Source: Periconia sp. R9002
Taxonomy: Eukaryota > Ascomycota > Dothideomycetes > Pleosporales > Periconiaceae
Assembly: GCA_023627715.1 (NCBI GenBank)
Contig: JAMAHW010000049.1
Coordinates: forward strand, 124,001 to 188,000
Length of the DNA stretch: 64,000 bases
Direction: 5' to 3'
Shown here: one piece after another, positions 11,667-21,179 of the stretch
How positions within the stretch are numbered: position 1 is the first letter of the stretch
How the letters are laid out: every line of letters begins with the position of its first letter
The notes under the pieces: generated by a model
What the model was told of the DNA's origin: nothing
Databases searched by the model: none
Seen by the model: only the letters and a program-made list of their open reading frames with translations
Position numbers and translations under genes: made by a program

Positions 11667-13268
11667 ATGCCTGGAAGACGTCGCAATTACGTGTACGAGC
11701 CCTTGGATTCCATGAGTTATGAGCTTCGCGGCATTGAGTTTCTTCCCGATGAAGACGGAACAATCAGTCTTAGGCTCAAGAAAATCAGCCCTGATTCTCA
11801 CTACCACTGTCTGTCTTATCGATGGGGTAAGGAGAATCCCTCCCAGGAAAGAAAGATTTTCATCAACGGACTGCGCTTCCTGGTTCGTCCCAACCTCTGG
11901 GATTTCTTGAGCATCGCACGTCGAAAATATCCGAACCACGTTCTCTGGATTGACGCTATATGCATTAATCAACTCGATCTCAAAGAAAAAGCGATCATGG
12001 TGATGCGAATGGGTGAAATATATAAATACGCCGCTGGAGTTATCATATGGCTCGGCATGGGGTCACCGCTTGAGGAAGCGTTGATTGAGCGAATCCGTGA
12101 AAATGGGAAAAGGAACACCAACGTCAGCGACAAGAAAAGAAAGAAAAAGCGGGAAGCTGTCCTCAACCAAGAAAAATTTTACGCCGACATTCCTGAGCTT
12201 TTTCGCAGACTTTGCAACAATGAATACTGGACTCGGGCTTGGATCGTACAGGAAATCGCTCTTGGAGCATCGAAGGTCGTTGTACAGGGGAACCAAGAGA
12301 TTAATTTTCAGGAACTTTCCATATCTGTGAAAGATAACCTTGACGTGTGGGGGAGCCGTGCAGAAATAGTCATACAAGCGGAAGAGCGGATAAAAATGGT
12401 GGGCTACATGAGTCTTGGCACACTTCTTGATGTTTTGAAACTCAGGCGCCAAGAATGTTCTAACCCCCGAGACAAGATTTTCTCTTTACTGCCATTGATC
12501 CGGGGTGGGCATAATGTCGTTGTGGATTACAGATTGGATGATGGGGAGCTTTTCTTCCGTGTACTATCCAGCCTTCCCGCAGTTTACGTTTTTAGTGGTG
12601 CATTTGCTCTTATGAAGATCCTTCTCCCAGAATTGTTCCAAAGAAGAAAGGAGTTATTATTCCAGCAGATATATCATGAAAAGGAGTTATCAATCCAGCA
12701 GATACATCATGAAATGCGATGGAAAGACTGGGGCCTCAAAGACAGACCGTTCCTAACCGTCAACGGTTGGCGGTGCCAGGGAGATTGTCGCGATCTCGAA
12801 ATCAAAGAAAAGTCTTGGGAGTGGCTAGGTCGATATCATGAGTTGTGTTCAAATTGTGCGGCGACTGAATACTTCATGGAACAACCGTGGATTCAAGAGG
12901 ATCCTCAATACAAAATCTTAGGATCCAAGTGCATACGCGTAATGACACTGGGATTACCCAGGTTTCAAGAAGCAATAGGTCAGTTCCTATTTATTCGTTC
13001 TGGTCGCCAGGTTTGGCGTTGCCGTGGCTCTATTGCAATAGGCTCCGATTCCTCCGTTTTCTGTGATAGCAGTGTGTTGTCCGGTGTCGCACTGAGAGGC
13101 GGTACGAAACTGGAAAATGTTGGCGAGAAGTTGTACCAGACTGAGGACATTTCATTTTCACGATTCGGGTTTATGAACTTTTTATTTCTCATTTGGGATT
13201 TAGGATTACCTAGACTAAACAATACGTCTTTCGGACCAAGTAATCACATATATACGAAGTTTAAGTAA
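11667..13268 (+). CDS. HET-domain protein (heterokaryon incompatibility type)
   Basis: Single-exon gene of 533 residues. The HET domain (PF06985 type) spans roughly residues 45-200 and shows its three marks: YHCLSYRWG, LWIDAICINQ, and EIYKYAAGVIIWLG followed by YWTRAWIVQE. HET proteins act in non-self recognition and programmed cell death after hyphal fusion; whether this one does is unknown. The region after residue 250 is not recognised. It contains a 33-bp in-frame tandem duplication (12648-12713) and a Cys-rich patch (GDCRDLEI to CSNCAATEY). The ATG at 11667 gives a basic MPGRRR start; an in-frame ATG at 11712 is an alternative. The gene is isolated between two repeat arrays, the usual setting of rapidly evolving HET genes. 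No early stop or frameshift is seen. Confidence 0.88.
   Translation: MPGRRRNYVYEPLDSMSYELRGIEFLPDEDGTISLRLKKISPDSHYHCLSYRWGKENPSQERKIFINGLRFLVRPNLWDFLSIARRKYPNHVLWIDAICINQLDLKEKAIMVMRMGEIYKYAAGVIIWLGMGSPLEEALIERIRENGKRNTNVSDKKRKKKREAVLNQEKFYADIPELFRRLCNNEYWTRAWIVQEIALGASKVVVQGNQEINFQELSISVKDNLDVWGSRAEIVIQAEERIKMVGYMSLGTLLDVLKLRRQECSNPRDKIFSLLPLIRGGHNVVVDYRLDDGELFFRVLSSLPAVYVFSGAFALMKILLPELFQRRKELLFQQIYHEKELSIQQIHHEMRWKDWGLKDRPFLTVNGWRCQGDCRDLEIKEKSWEWLGRYHELCSNCAATEYFMEQPWIQEDPQYKILGSKCIRVMTLGLPRFQEAIGQFLFIRSGRQVWRCRGSIAIGSDSSVFCDSSVLSGVALRGGTKLENVGEKLYQTEDISFSRFGFMNFLFLIWDLGLPRLNNTSFGPSNHIYTKFK
12648..12713 (+). repeat. 33-bp in-frame tandem duplication inside the HET gene
   Basis: Two adjacent 33-bp units (12648-12680 and 12681-12713) differ at only four or five positions. 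They encode two near-identical 11-residue units, KELLFQQIYHE and KELSIQQIHHE. Confidence 0.85.
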
Positions 13269-13346
13269 AAGGGAGAAGCAGGAATTAGAAGAGCCCGCGA
13301 AGGCTGTCGCAGAAAGGCCCGTCGCCGAATTATGCATGATTTCTCT

Positions 13347-14330
13347 GAGGCTACAGAACTTCTTATTTGGGCTGCAGTATCTTGTATATGGGCTGCAAGA
13401 TTCTAATACGCTGCAGGATTTCGATAGGCCTGGCTGGCCACGCTCCACAGTGGCGTTCATAATATGGGGAACTTCAGTCTGACAATTCTGACAAGAGACG
13501 AAGGAGGTCCTGAAAAAAGCACATCCTGGACACGATAGGGATCAATTGTGTAAAGAAGTAGCTGCGAGCTTACTGTATAGGCTGCAGGGTTTTACACATT
13601 GGCTTCAGGATTTCGTATATGCGAATTGGGCTGCAGGACATTTGAAATGTGTAGGCTACAGAATTTCTGGAATATTTAGGCTACAGGTTTTCGTACACTA
13701 GCTACAGGATTTTTACAAACATGGGCTGCAGAACTTCTGGGATATGTAGGCTACAGGAATTCTTACACGAGCTGCAGAATTTCTTTATATACATGGGCTG
13801 CAGGATGTCGTGCGGGCTTCAGAATTTTAATATAGACTCTAGGGGTTCTTAATACTTGGGCTGCAGGATCTATGGTACACATAGGCTGAAGGTTCTCTTA
13901 AAACCACAGGCTGTAGGATGTGTACTGGCTGCAGGATTTCTTAGTACATTACACTATAAGATGTTTAGTAGATATAAGCTGCAGGTTTTAGATGAAGGAT
14001 TCTAGAGCTGTAAAACATATGGGCTGCAGGATTTCTGGAATACATAGGTTACAGGATGTCGTGGGGTTGCAGGATATCGTGAGGTTACAGGATATTGTGG
14101 GGTTACAGGATATCGTGGGGTTGCAGGATGTTGTAAGGTTACAGGATATCGTGAGGTTGCAGAAATTTGATATAGGTTCTGGATTTCTTGTATGTATAGA
14201 CTGCAAGGTGTTTCGTAGCGCGGCAGGAATCCTTATAAAAGACTGCAGAATTTTGTATAGACTACAGGATTTTTTATAAGACTGCAGGGTTTTATATAGA
14301 CTGCAACATTTTACATAGAATGCAGGATTC
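13347..14330 (+). repeat. Degenerate CTGCAGGATT short-repeat array, right copy
   Basis: Same core and orientation as the array at 9907-10730, here mostly GGGCTGCAGGATTTC or GCTACAGGATTT with spacers such as TTGTATAC. It is interrupted at about 13435-13565, where the core is absent, and contains a tight 18-bp tandem block at 14047-14154. Confidence 0.8.
14047..14154 (+). repeat. Six tandem 18-bp units within the right array
   Basis: Six consecutive units close to GGTTACAGGATATCGTGG, with A/G alternation at TACAG/TGCAG and few other changes, plus a partial seventh. Because 18 is a multiple of 3, the block is open and reads as repeating RLQDIV/GLQDIV; I do not regard that as a gene. Confidence 0.85.
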
Positions 14331-15537
14331 TTGAAGACGCTCCACGAAATAGAATCGCTCAAAATCCACCACACCTTCTACACAAATCAAAATTGCTAAG
14401 TAAAGCTTTTCCAAGTGTGCTCCTCAAAATCCCGGGTATCAGATCAATCTCAACGTCCCATTGCTTCAAACGTTTGGTTTAAATAATGGTGCTGGTCCTG
14501 TTGTCAATAAGACCTTAACGGAATCGAGGTTAACTATAGAAAGTCCTAGGTTCGACGCTGGCTTAACTAGTACTGTCATCCTTTCACTTCAAATAACACA
14601 GATTTAAGAGGTGTAATGAACCATCAAAAAGGGAATCAAAGGCTAGCTTATGCACAGCGCCGGCGTTTTGTGATTCATTTAATAAAAAGCTTACTCCAAG
14701 GCTGCTGTTGAGTCAGTTGTGCGGCTCAAGTCGCTGGTATATTATATCTATACTGATTAATCACCTGCAAGTGCAACAAGTTGAACCACTAGCATTATAG
14801 TCCCATTCTATTGAAAAACACGTATAGCACGTATCAGCAGCCTAAACCTATTCAAGTGAATGGATATTAAACTCCGGGTACAGAGTTGTTTATTATTAAG
14901 ACACCACATAGCGTGGCGTATTAAGACACTAATGATGTACTGTAACCACCCAAGTGATATTTAGCTAACTTTGTACCTCCCTACAACTAAGTCACATAGC
15001 TCTACTATATATATACTCTTCTTTCAAAAGTACTGCTCCATCACGTAATCAATCACTTCCTCCCCCAACACTTATATCCGTAAGCAGTATCCTCCAACAA
15101 AACCAATAGTCGTAGCGAACGGAAGGGGAGAGAATGGACTGGGAATAAAGCTGTAGTTAGTAATAGAGTAAGAGTGAGTAACGCAGGATATACTATTCTA
15201 ACAGTTAACTATAGAGGTAAATAAGCTTAAGCTGACCTTACTGCGCCTATCTAATCTCCATCCAACTACACCAAAAACTCCGCACACGTTAGAACCATGA
15301 ATAAAAAATGAACAACCAAATATAAGTATAACATAACAACTTCGCAATCCCACCACCGCACACCCTCCATCCTACATCAACCACCAGCACCGACCAACTT
15401 ACTCTGTCTAGGATAAGGAGGACGGACGCAGAAGGAGGGGGGGTATAGAGGGATTAATGAGAATAGGATTCCTTTGGGATAGTAGGAAAGATCTATAGCG
15501 GACGCGAAATAGGGATTCTTAGGTGTAGTGTGAACAC

Positions 15538-15571
<34 letters not shown>

Positions 15572-16114
15572 AGTTTCTACCCTAAATTTTTATCAAGTTT
15601 GTTAAAAACGGGTAGGTAGAGGATGCTAGTTATCAATTTTTGTTGGGTTGGATTAGGGTGGGGGATAGGAGGGTAAGGGATAGTAATGGTGATGATTCCT
15701 TCGTTAGTTTTCCGATTCACGCCACCACAAAGACGTTTTCACATCTCATTTTCCTTCTTACAAATACGCCCCCAGGGAAACGAAACAAAAAAGCGAGATT
15801 TCGTCTTATAACATACACATTAATTAAACATCAACACGTGTGTACACCCCCCTGGCCACATCGACCCCAACTCCAACCCGAAATAACACAATCCTCCCCT
15901 TCTCCCGAAAACCGAGAAAAAAAGTAACTGGTTACAAGTACTGTAATCCATGCCGGTGACCGCACTGCTCTCGTCTGGACCGAAAATTCTCATCCGTGAG
16001 GGAGAAAAACAACCCCCCCCCCCCCCCAAAAAAAATCCCCTATCCCTACCTCCCCTTCCACACATCCTCATATCTCCACATTCCTCCCCTACCAAACCCC
16101 CAAACTCCCTTTCT
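14331..16114. other. Gene-poor, TA-rich region
   Basis: No supported gene. From about 14470 to 15350 the sequence is rich in TA dinucleotides (CTATAG, TTAACTATAG, GTTATTAATA-like words), which suggests RIP-type C-to-T decay of an old repeat. I cannot name the element. A C/A-rich stretch with runs of C at about 16015-16030 follows. Confidence 0.35.
15541..15569 (+). repeat. (GA)n microsatellite
   Basis: Uninterrupted GA dinucleotide run of 29 bp. Confidence 0.95.
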
Positions 16115-16357
16115 TCAGCAACCACCACAACCACCACAATCCCCACCACCACCATCGCTCGCAAAGACCGACGTAGCTACAAGCGCACCCGCACCCACAG
16201 CCGTGTAATCATAGCTAGAAGTGTTATTGCTACCGTGAGCGTAAGCGCAGGAACGAGGACGAGGGGCTTCTGTGCGTTGTTGTTCACGATCTTGTTGATC
16301 TGCTGAAGCAGAAGAAGGGGTGGTGTGTCTGCTTGGTTTGCTTGGTGCGCAGCCCAT
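16115..16357 (-). CDS. Small MGC-start protein, predicted N-myristoylated and palmitoylated
   Basis: An 80-residue frame begins MGCAPSKPSR, a good N-myristoylation motif (Gly2, Ser6) with Cys3 available for palmitoylation. This predicts a peripheral membrane anchor. The middle is polar (Ser, Gln, Arg), and the tail is a Gly/Cys run ending DCGGCGGC. The start context on the minus strand (AAAAATGGGC) is favourable. The frame overlaps plus-strand frames of no recognisable content. A second protein in the window (23732-24160) starts MGCGSSKPG and has a Gly-rich tail, which raises confidence that this is a real gene of the same architecture. Function is unknown, and an intron extending the gene cannot be excluded. 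Confidence 0.55.
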   Translation of the reverse strand: MGCAPSKPSRHTTPSSASADQQDREQQRTEAPRPRSCAYAHGSNNTSSYDYTAVGAGALVATSVFASDGGGGDCGGCGGC

Positions 16358-17538
16358 TTTTTGATTCGAGAAAGGGTGTGTTGTGTTGTATTTTTGGATG
16401 GGGGTCGAGGGGTTGATTTTGGTTATGAGGGAGGTTCTGTGATGGTATTGTTGAAAGAGTGCGCTCGACGGGTTTGGGCGAGGAGAAAGACGGTTTCTTT
16501 GGTGGATGGAATAGGAGTCGTAAACAGAAGAGCGTCAATTCGGGCGGGCGTTTTGGAAGCGGGGGGAAGTGGTTTTTGAGATTTTGGGTGGTAGGAGCGC
16601 TGATTTTTTGGGGGTTGTATGGGAGGAACGTAGGTAGGGTGCTGATGGTGGTGGTAGGAGGGTAATGGTTTGCGGTTTGCTGGATTTGTTAGGTTTGGAT
16701 GGTGGGTGGGGTTTACTTTCTTTCGTGAAGAAGACTTTTGTATGGGTAGGTTGAGCGAGAGGAAAAAATCCCTGCACGATATAGCCATGACTTTTATACA
16801 TTTCCCCTAAAGTGGTGATGCCATAGAAAGAGTATACATGATGCCATACATCGTCCACGACCCAATCTCGACACGAGGATTTGCAAAAACCGGCATCATA
16901 AGCGAGAACACTCCAAACATCTGGAAGGAACCTCTGGTTGGACGATTAATGATAATTGTTCGTGTACTTGGAGATGAAATCAGGCGACTGCGCCTCGCTG
17001 CGACCAAAATGGAGTGGTGCAGCCGAATCTGAGAAGATGATGAGAAAAAACGACGATGATTGGAGTACAGTACGCACTACATTGACTGGGTATGAGAAAA
17101 GCAACGAAAAGAGACGCGCAAAATGCAGGACAAAAAGCAACAAAAACCTCCCCGTTGCCGTAAAGAAAACGCGAACAAAACAGGGTGCCACACGTCGTAA
17201 CATGAATGGTATAATGTGGAGCGATATGCTTCCACCCAAATGTGCCTTAGGAAAAGCCTGCCGTGGACTAGATAGCTCCAAACAGAGATGCCGCAGAGAA
17301 ATCGAAAGGAAAACTTTTGTTTTTGTGTGTGGTGTACCGGAAACCAGCCCGAGAACCGAAATCAAGCAAAGTGTTGGTAATGACAAATGAAATGGAAAGT
17401 GTGATATCCGGGCCCGTGTGACTGCTGCTTTTTCCAACCCCCCGTCAAAAAGACAACCGTGAGCCAATGATCTAGATCCAAATAGAAATTACACAGTATG
17501 TATACACACTGCAGGTTCGGGCTTTGCTATGTAAGTAA
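16358..17538. other. Intergenic, no supported gene
   Basis: Frames at 16423-16788 and 16946-17467 (minus) and 16956-17390 (plus) overlap on opposite strands and show no domain or splice signals. Likely the promoter of the small MGC protein and the 3' flank of the regulator. Confidence 0.4.
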
Positions 17539-19651
17539 TCACATCGTTCCGTGCAGAAACTTCCAGCAGAATTCACTGCTACTCATATCGAGCGAAGGGC
17601 CGACTTTCCATGGGGTCGGCAGCGACTCCGAGGATTCCTTGACTGTGCCTAAAGGGTTCAGTTTTGGCAGGTCCTGAAGCAACGACACGGTCCTTCCGGA
17701 ACCAGTCGCAAGTTCGAATGTGGAGCCATTGGGACTGGCTCTCGCCGGCGTGCTCCGCATTGATGTTTTCATGGCGCCGGTGATTCGTCGGAACCTTTCG
17801 AAGAGATCCTCCGCACTGTCATGCGTTTCACGCAACCGTGGCATGATTGAACACAGCCGGTCGCGAAAATAGTCGAATGTTTTGGCGATCTGCAGCTCAC
17901 CGGCGTCCCAACCGGGTATAGCCGTTGAATGAACAGCCAGCTTGCCCAGCATGCTAAGCGCTGTAATCAGATGTAACCAATCCACTATCGAAACATATTC
18001 GTATTCCGTAGAGGAGAGTTTCAGGGCCGCGTCCAGGAAATGTTCCACAGAGCGAAGACAAGTAATGCGCTGCGACAGCTGGGAACCTGCTGCCCATGGT
18101 GCGTTATCCCGATCAGTGAGCTGAAGTGAAGTAACTATCTTGTACATGTGAATTCGACAGACCAGCTGGAACCATTGCAAAGTTTCTGCCCAAATGCAAT
18201 TAGAAAAATGCCAATAAAAGCGCATCGCTCATGATACTCACTATAGTCCTGTGCTTGCGCCTGGGACGCTTGGCGCATGCTTTCCCACTTCTCATTCAGC
18301 CGATTCAACTGCAGTTTTACCATTTGCGCCTGCAAAGATTGATTTTGGAACGTTTCTTCAACATCCTCCATGAATTGGCATGTATCGACGAGAATCGGAA
18401 GTATGGCATCGGACCTGTGTTCCCAGGCAGAAGCCAGGTCGTTGGCGTATGTGCGAATGGTGTTGAAGTACGACAGAACCCTAGGCTTTCCAGGATCAAG
18501 CATGCCCAGGTTCGATACGAGGTAGTAGCATCCAAGATAAGCCCTCTTCGCCTCCCTTTCCAATCCATTCTCACTCCGTGGTGGGGATTTCATCGATGTA
18601 GAGATACTGTCGAAACCAAGATCATTGGCAATTCCCACACAGATTTGCAGAAGCAAGCGAATCGAAACTGCCTGAGCATCCATATAGTGGTGGTGCCAGG
18701 CGATGAAGACCAGAAGCCCCTGCAGCAATTCCAAACTCTTCTCCCCGTTCATGATTTTGACCATGACGACTTTGCGAAATTCCCGACTCAAGGTGAGTTG
18801 CAGCAGTGGAGAATCATGGGATCCGGCTGTAAGCACGGCAAACATTAGAATCGGGCGGTGCTGGATGAAATCTTGACAGAACATTTCCTTGGGTAACGCG
18901 ACAAAGGGGAAGAAATCGGCCATGGTCCGGTAGCTGTCCAGCAGCAGTTGCATGTGGATGACGCTGATGGACCGAATCACCGGGTCCAGTCGACCAAGGC
19001 CAGAGAGAGAGTCATTAATGTTTTCCCAAAAGGACACGGCAGATTCGGGGGTCGATCCAGGGGCGGGTAGAAGTACGGGTTTTGAAGCTGATGGCGGTGG
19101 CCTGGCAAGTGCGATTGGGGTCTGCGGGTTTGATTCAACGGCCTGGGACGGGATGGTATTGACGGCTGGCAGAGTCGAGTGCAGTGGCGTTGGCTTGGAC
19201 ACGGGAGTAGAATTGACCAAGGCAGAGAAGCGGTCCATGACTTTTTCCAACTCGGCCATGCGATTGGGCGTCTGCGCGGCCGTCTTTGGCTTCGCTGGTC
19301 TCCTGCGCGCAACATGCTCGACGCATTCCACCCTAGCCTTTTCACACCTAAAGCACGTGTCAGCGGGGTTATTATATATGTATATATGTATATCACGTTT
19401 GATATGTGGTCCAGCAGGAGCAACACAATCATAGCAAGAGGGGAATGATCGGTGGGAAAATCATATCTAAGTAATAAGTACCTTTGGCAGATGCCGGCAG
19501 CGGCAGAGGGAACACATCGAACTTTGTGCTTGCGACACCTTTCGCAGGCAAATGCGTTCCCGGACCTGCCTTCCTTTGCGTCCATGGCGACATTGGGAGA
19601 GGTTGCAACGGACTCGCTGGCAGAGGCGGTGTGGTGGGGAAGTCCGGACAT
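17539..19651 (-). CDS. Zn2Cys6 transcription factor with fungal-specific TF domain
   Basis: Nuclear regulator of 640 residues from exons 19482-19651, 18242-19347 and 17539-18185. The first intron (134 nt) splits the zinc cluster after the fourth cysteine; removing it gives C36-X2-C39-X6-C46-X8-C55-X2-C58-X6-C65, a complete binuclear cluster preceded by a Ser/Ala-rich N-terminus. The second intron (56 nt) has a GTGAGT donor. After the cluster come a basic RRRPAKPK segment, a short coiled-coil-like stretch (MAELEKVMDRFSALV), a Pro-rich linker, and the helical middle-homology region from about residue 170 to the end. The chosen start (MSGLPHH) avoids a hydrophobic upstream extension. It is divergent from the isochorismatase-like gene, 754 bp away, so a regulator-target pair is possible but unproven. 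Confidence 0.87.
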
Positions 19652-20405
19652 TGCCAAGACGGGAAAGTGATGGGAGGATAGGATCAATGGGACCTGGAGG
19701 GAGAATAGGTACAGACAGTAGTGAATGGGTAGGAGGGAGAGCAGCTGGCGCAGGCGAACCCTTGACGGTGAATGCAAAGGCGCAACCGCTCAGCGAAGGT
19801 CAGAGCAGACCGAAGACGACGACGTGGTGCGACTCGACCTGCGGGCTCTGAGGGTCGGAGTCGAGGATCATGTGCAGGGGCAACGCAGGGCAAACACTTG
19901 CACAATGGAATGGCAGCGGTGCGTTATTGGGATTTTGGTGGTGAGCAGGACCTCGTTACGAAATACCGGATCCGACATCGGTTCATTTATGTTCCGAAGG
20001 GCCAGCTCCTAACGCGACGCAGCATTTCGGCTGCCTGTACCCGAATCGGCCCTTGCCCTGAACCAACACAGCCCCGAAGCGCGCCGCCCAATCCATATCA
20101 CTCCCTCACTCACTCTCCACTCCACTCTTCCCCCCCCCCTTCACGCACACTACACATGGATGCGAATAGCTCCAGACTGACCCATCTCATCAAACTGTAA
20201 TCATTCCCACGGCTCTTGTCGTGCCTGCTCCCCGCCACCGCCACCGCCGCGTCCCATCTCTCATCTTCCATCTCTCTCCTCTTCTCCTTCTCTTTCATCA
20301 CTATCCAATAGATACTTTATAGATTGCCGAGAATTCCCGGTGGCCCCATAGTGCGTACCGTTCGGTGTACCGTACTCTGCTAGCGTAGGGTGCAAATCAT
20401 CTCGT
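19652..20405. promoter_or_regulatory. Shared divergent promoter region, Zn2Cys6 regulator and isochorismatase-like gene
   Basis: A 754-bp gap between divergent starts. It has a C/T-rich leader on the plus side (20100-20300). No clear CGG-based palindrome was found by eye. Confidence 0.4.
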
Positions 20406-21179
20406 ATGGCTTCTTCCTCCGACCGCTCGCATGACGTTGCTGCCGCCGCCGCCCACGACAGCTACGTGAAGAGTGGCTTCGCGCGAAAGATCGGCTGGGG
20501 AAACCGCCCTGCGCTGCTCCTGGTCGACGTGTGTAAAGCATACTGGCAAAAGGATTCGCCGCTCGATACATGTGCAAACCCAGCCTCGGCTGCCGTTCCG
20601 ACTTCCATTAGACGCCTAGTTGATGCCGCCCGCAAAGGCAGCGTTCCCCTGATATGGACTAGAGTCGTCTATTCGGAGCCTGACATGTCGGACGCTGGCT
20701 TGTTCCTATCAAAAGCCCCGCTGTTGAGGGTTTTCCAGTCCGACCTGGGGGATTGGATGCCCGGTCTGGAGCCTGGAGGCGGCGAAATCGTCATCCCGAA
20801 GCGGTACCCGAGCGCTTTCTTCGCCACTGACCTCGCGACTCGCCTACAATTAAAGGGCATCGACACGCTCGTCATTTGCGGAGTGAGCACCAGTGGTTGT
20901 GTGCGCGCGACGGCTCTCGATTCCATGTGTTTGGGGTTTCGTCCTATGGTGGGTGTGGGCGTGTCTCTCTCTCCTTGCGAGGCTTGGCTTGGCGTCCCTG
21001 TCAGTCATCCGGGCTAAATGTCGCTGTGCTGACTCTTGTTTCAGGTCGTCGATGCCGCCTGCGGCGATCGAACGCCCGAGATCCACCGTGCAAACATGTT
21101 CGACATGAATGCCAAAATGGCCGATGTGGTGGAGGAGGACGAGGCCATTGCGAAACTCAGGCAAGGCTGGTCGTCATGA
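20406..21179 (+). CDS. Isochorismatase-like cysteine hydrolase (N-carbamoylsarcosine amidase type)
   Basis: 225 residues from exons 20406-20948 and 21045-21179 (96-nt intron, GTGGGT donor, TTTCAG acceptor). The catalytic triad of the isochorismatase-like superfamily is visible: D41 in LLLVDVCKAY, K132 in IPKRYPSAF and C165 in GVSTSGCVRATALD. The TSGCVRAT block with its preceding cis-peptide motif resembles N-carbamoylsarcosine amidases and related ureide or carbamoyl amidases more than true isochorismatases. Probable reaction: hydrolysis of an N-carbamoyl or amide substrate in the cytosol. After the intron come VVDAACGDRTPEIHRANMFDM, matching the conserved C-terminal half. The substrate is not determined by sequence. 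Divergent from the Zn2Cys6 gene. Confidence 0.87.

Noticed and set aside
13992..14279. Frame with repeating GLQDIV units
   Set aside because: A by-product of the 18-bp tandem repeat; no start context, and flanking array DNA is non-coding.
9907..14330. CRISPR-like look of evenly spaced repeats with variable spacers
   Set aside because: Eukaryotic context, degenerate units without conserved repeat ends, spacers of similar low-complexity sequence and no cas genes.
16946..17467. 173-residue minus-strand frame with hydrophobic stretches
   Set aside because: Overlaps a 144-residue plus frame, has no membrane-protein family marks and no intron logic.
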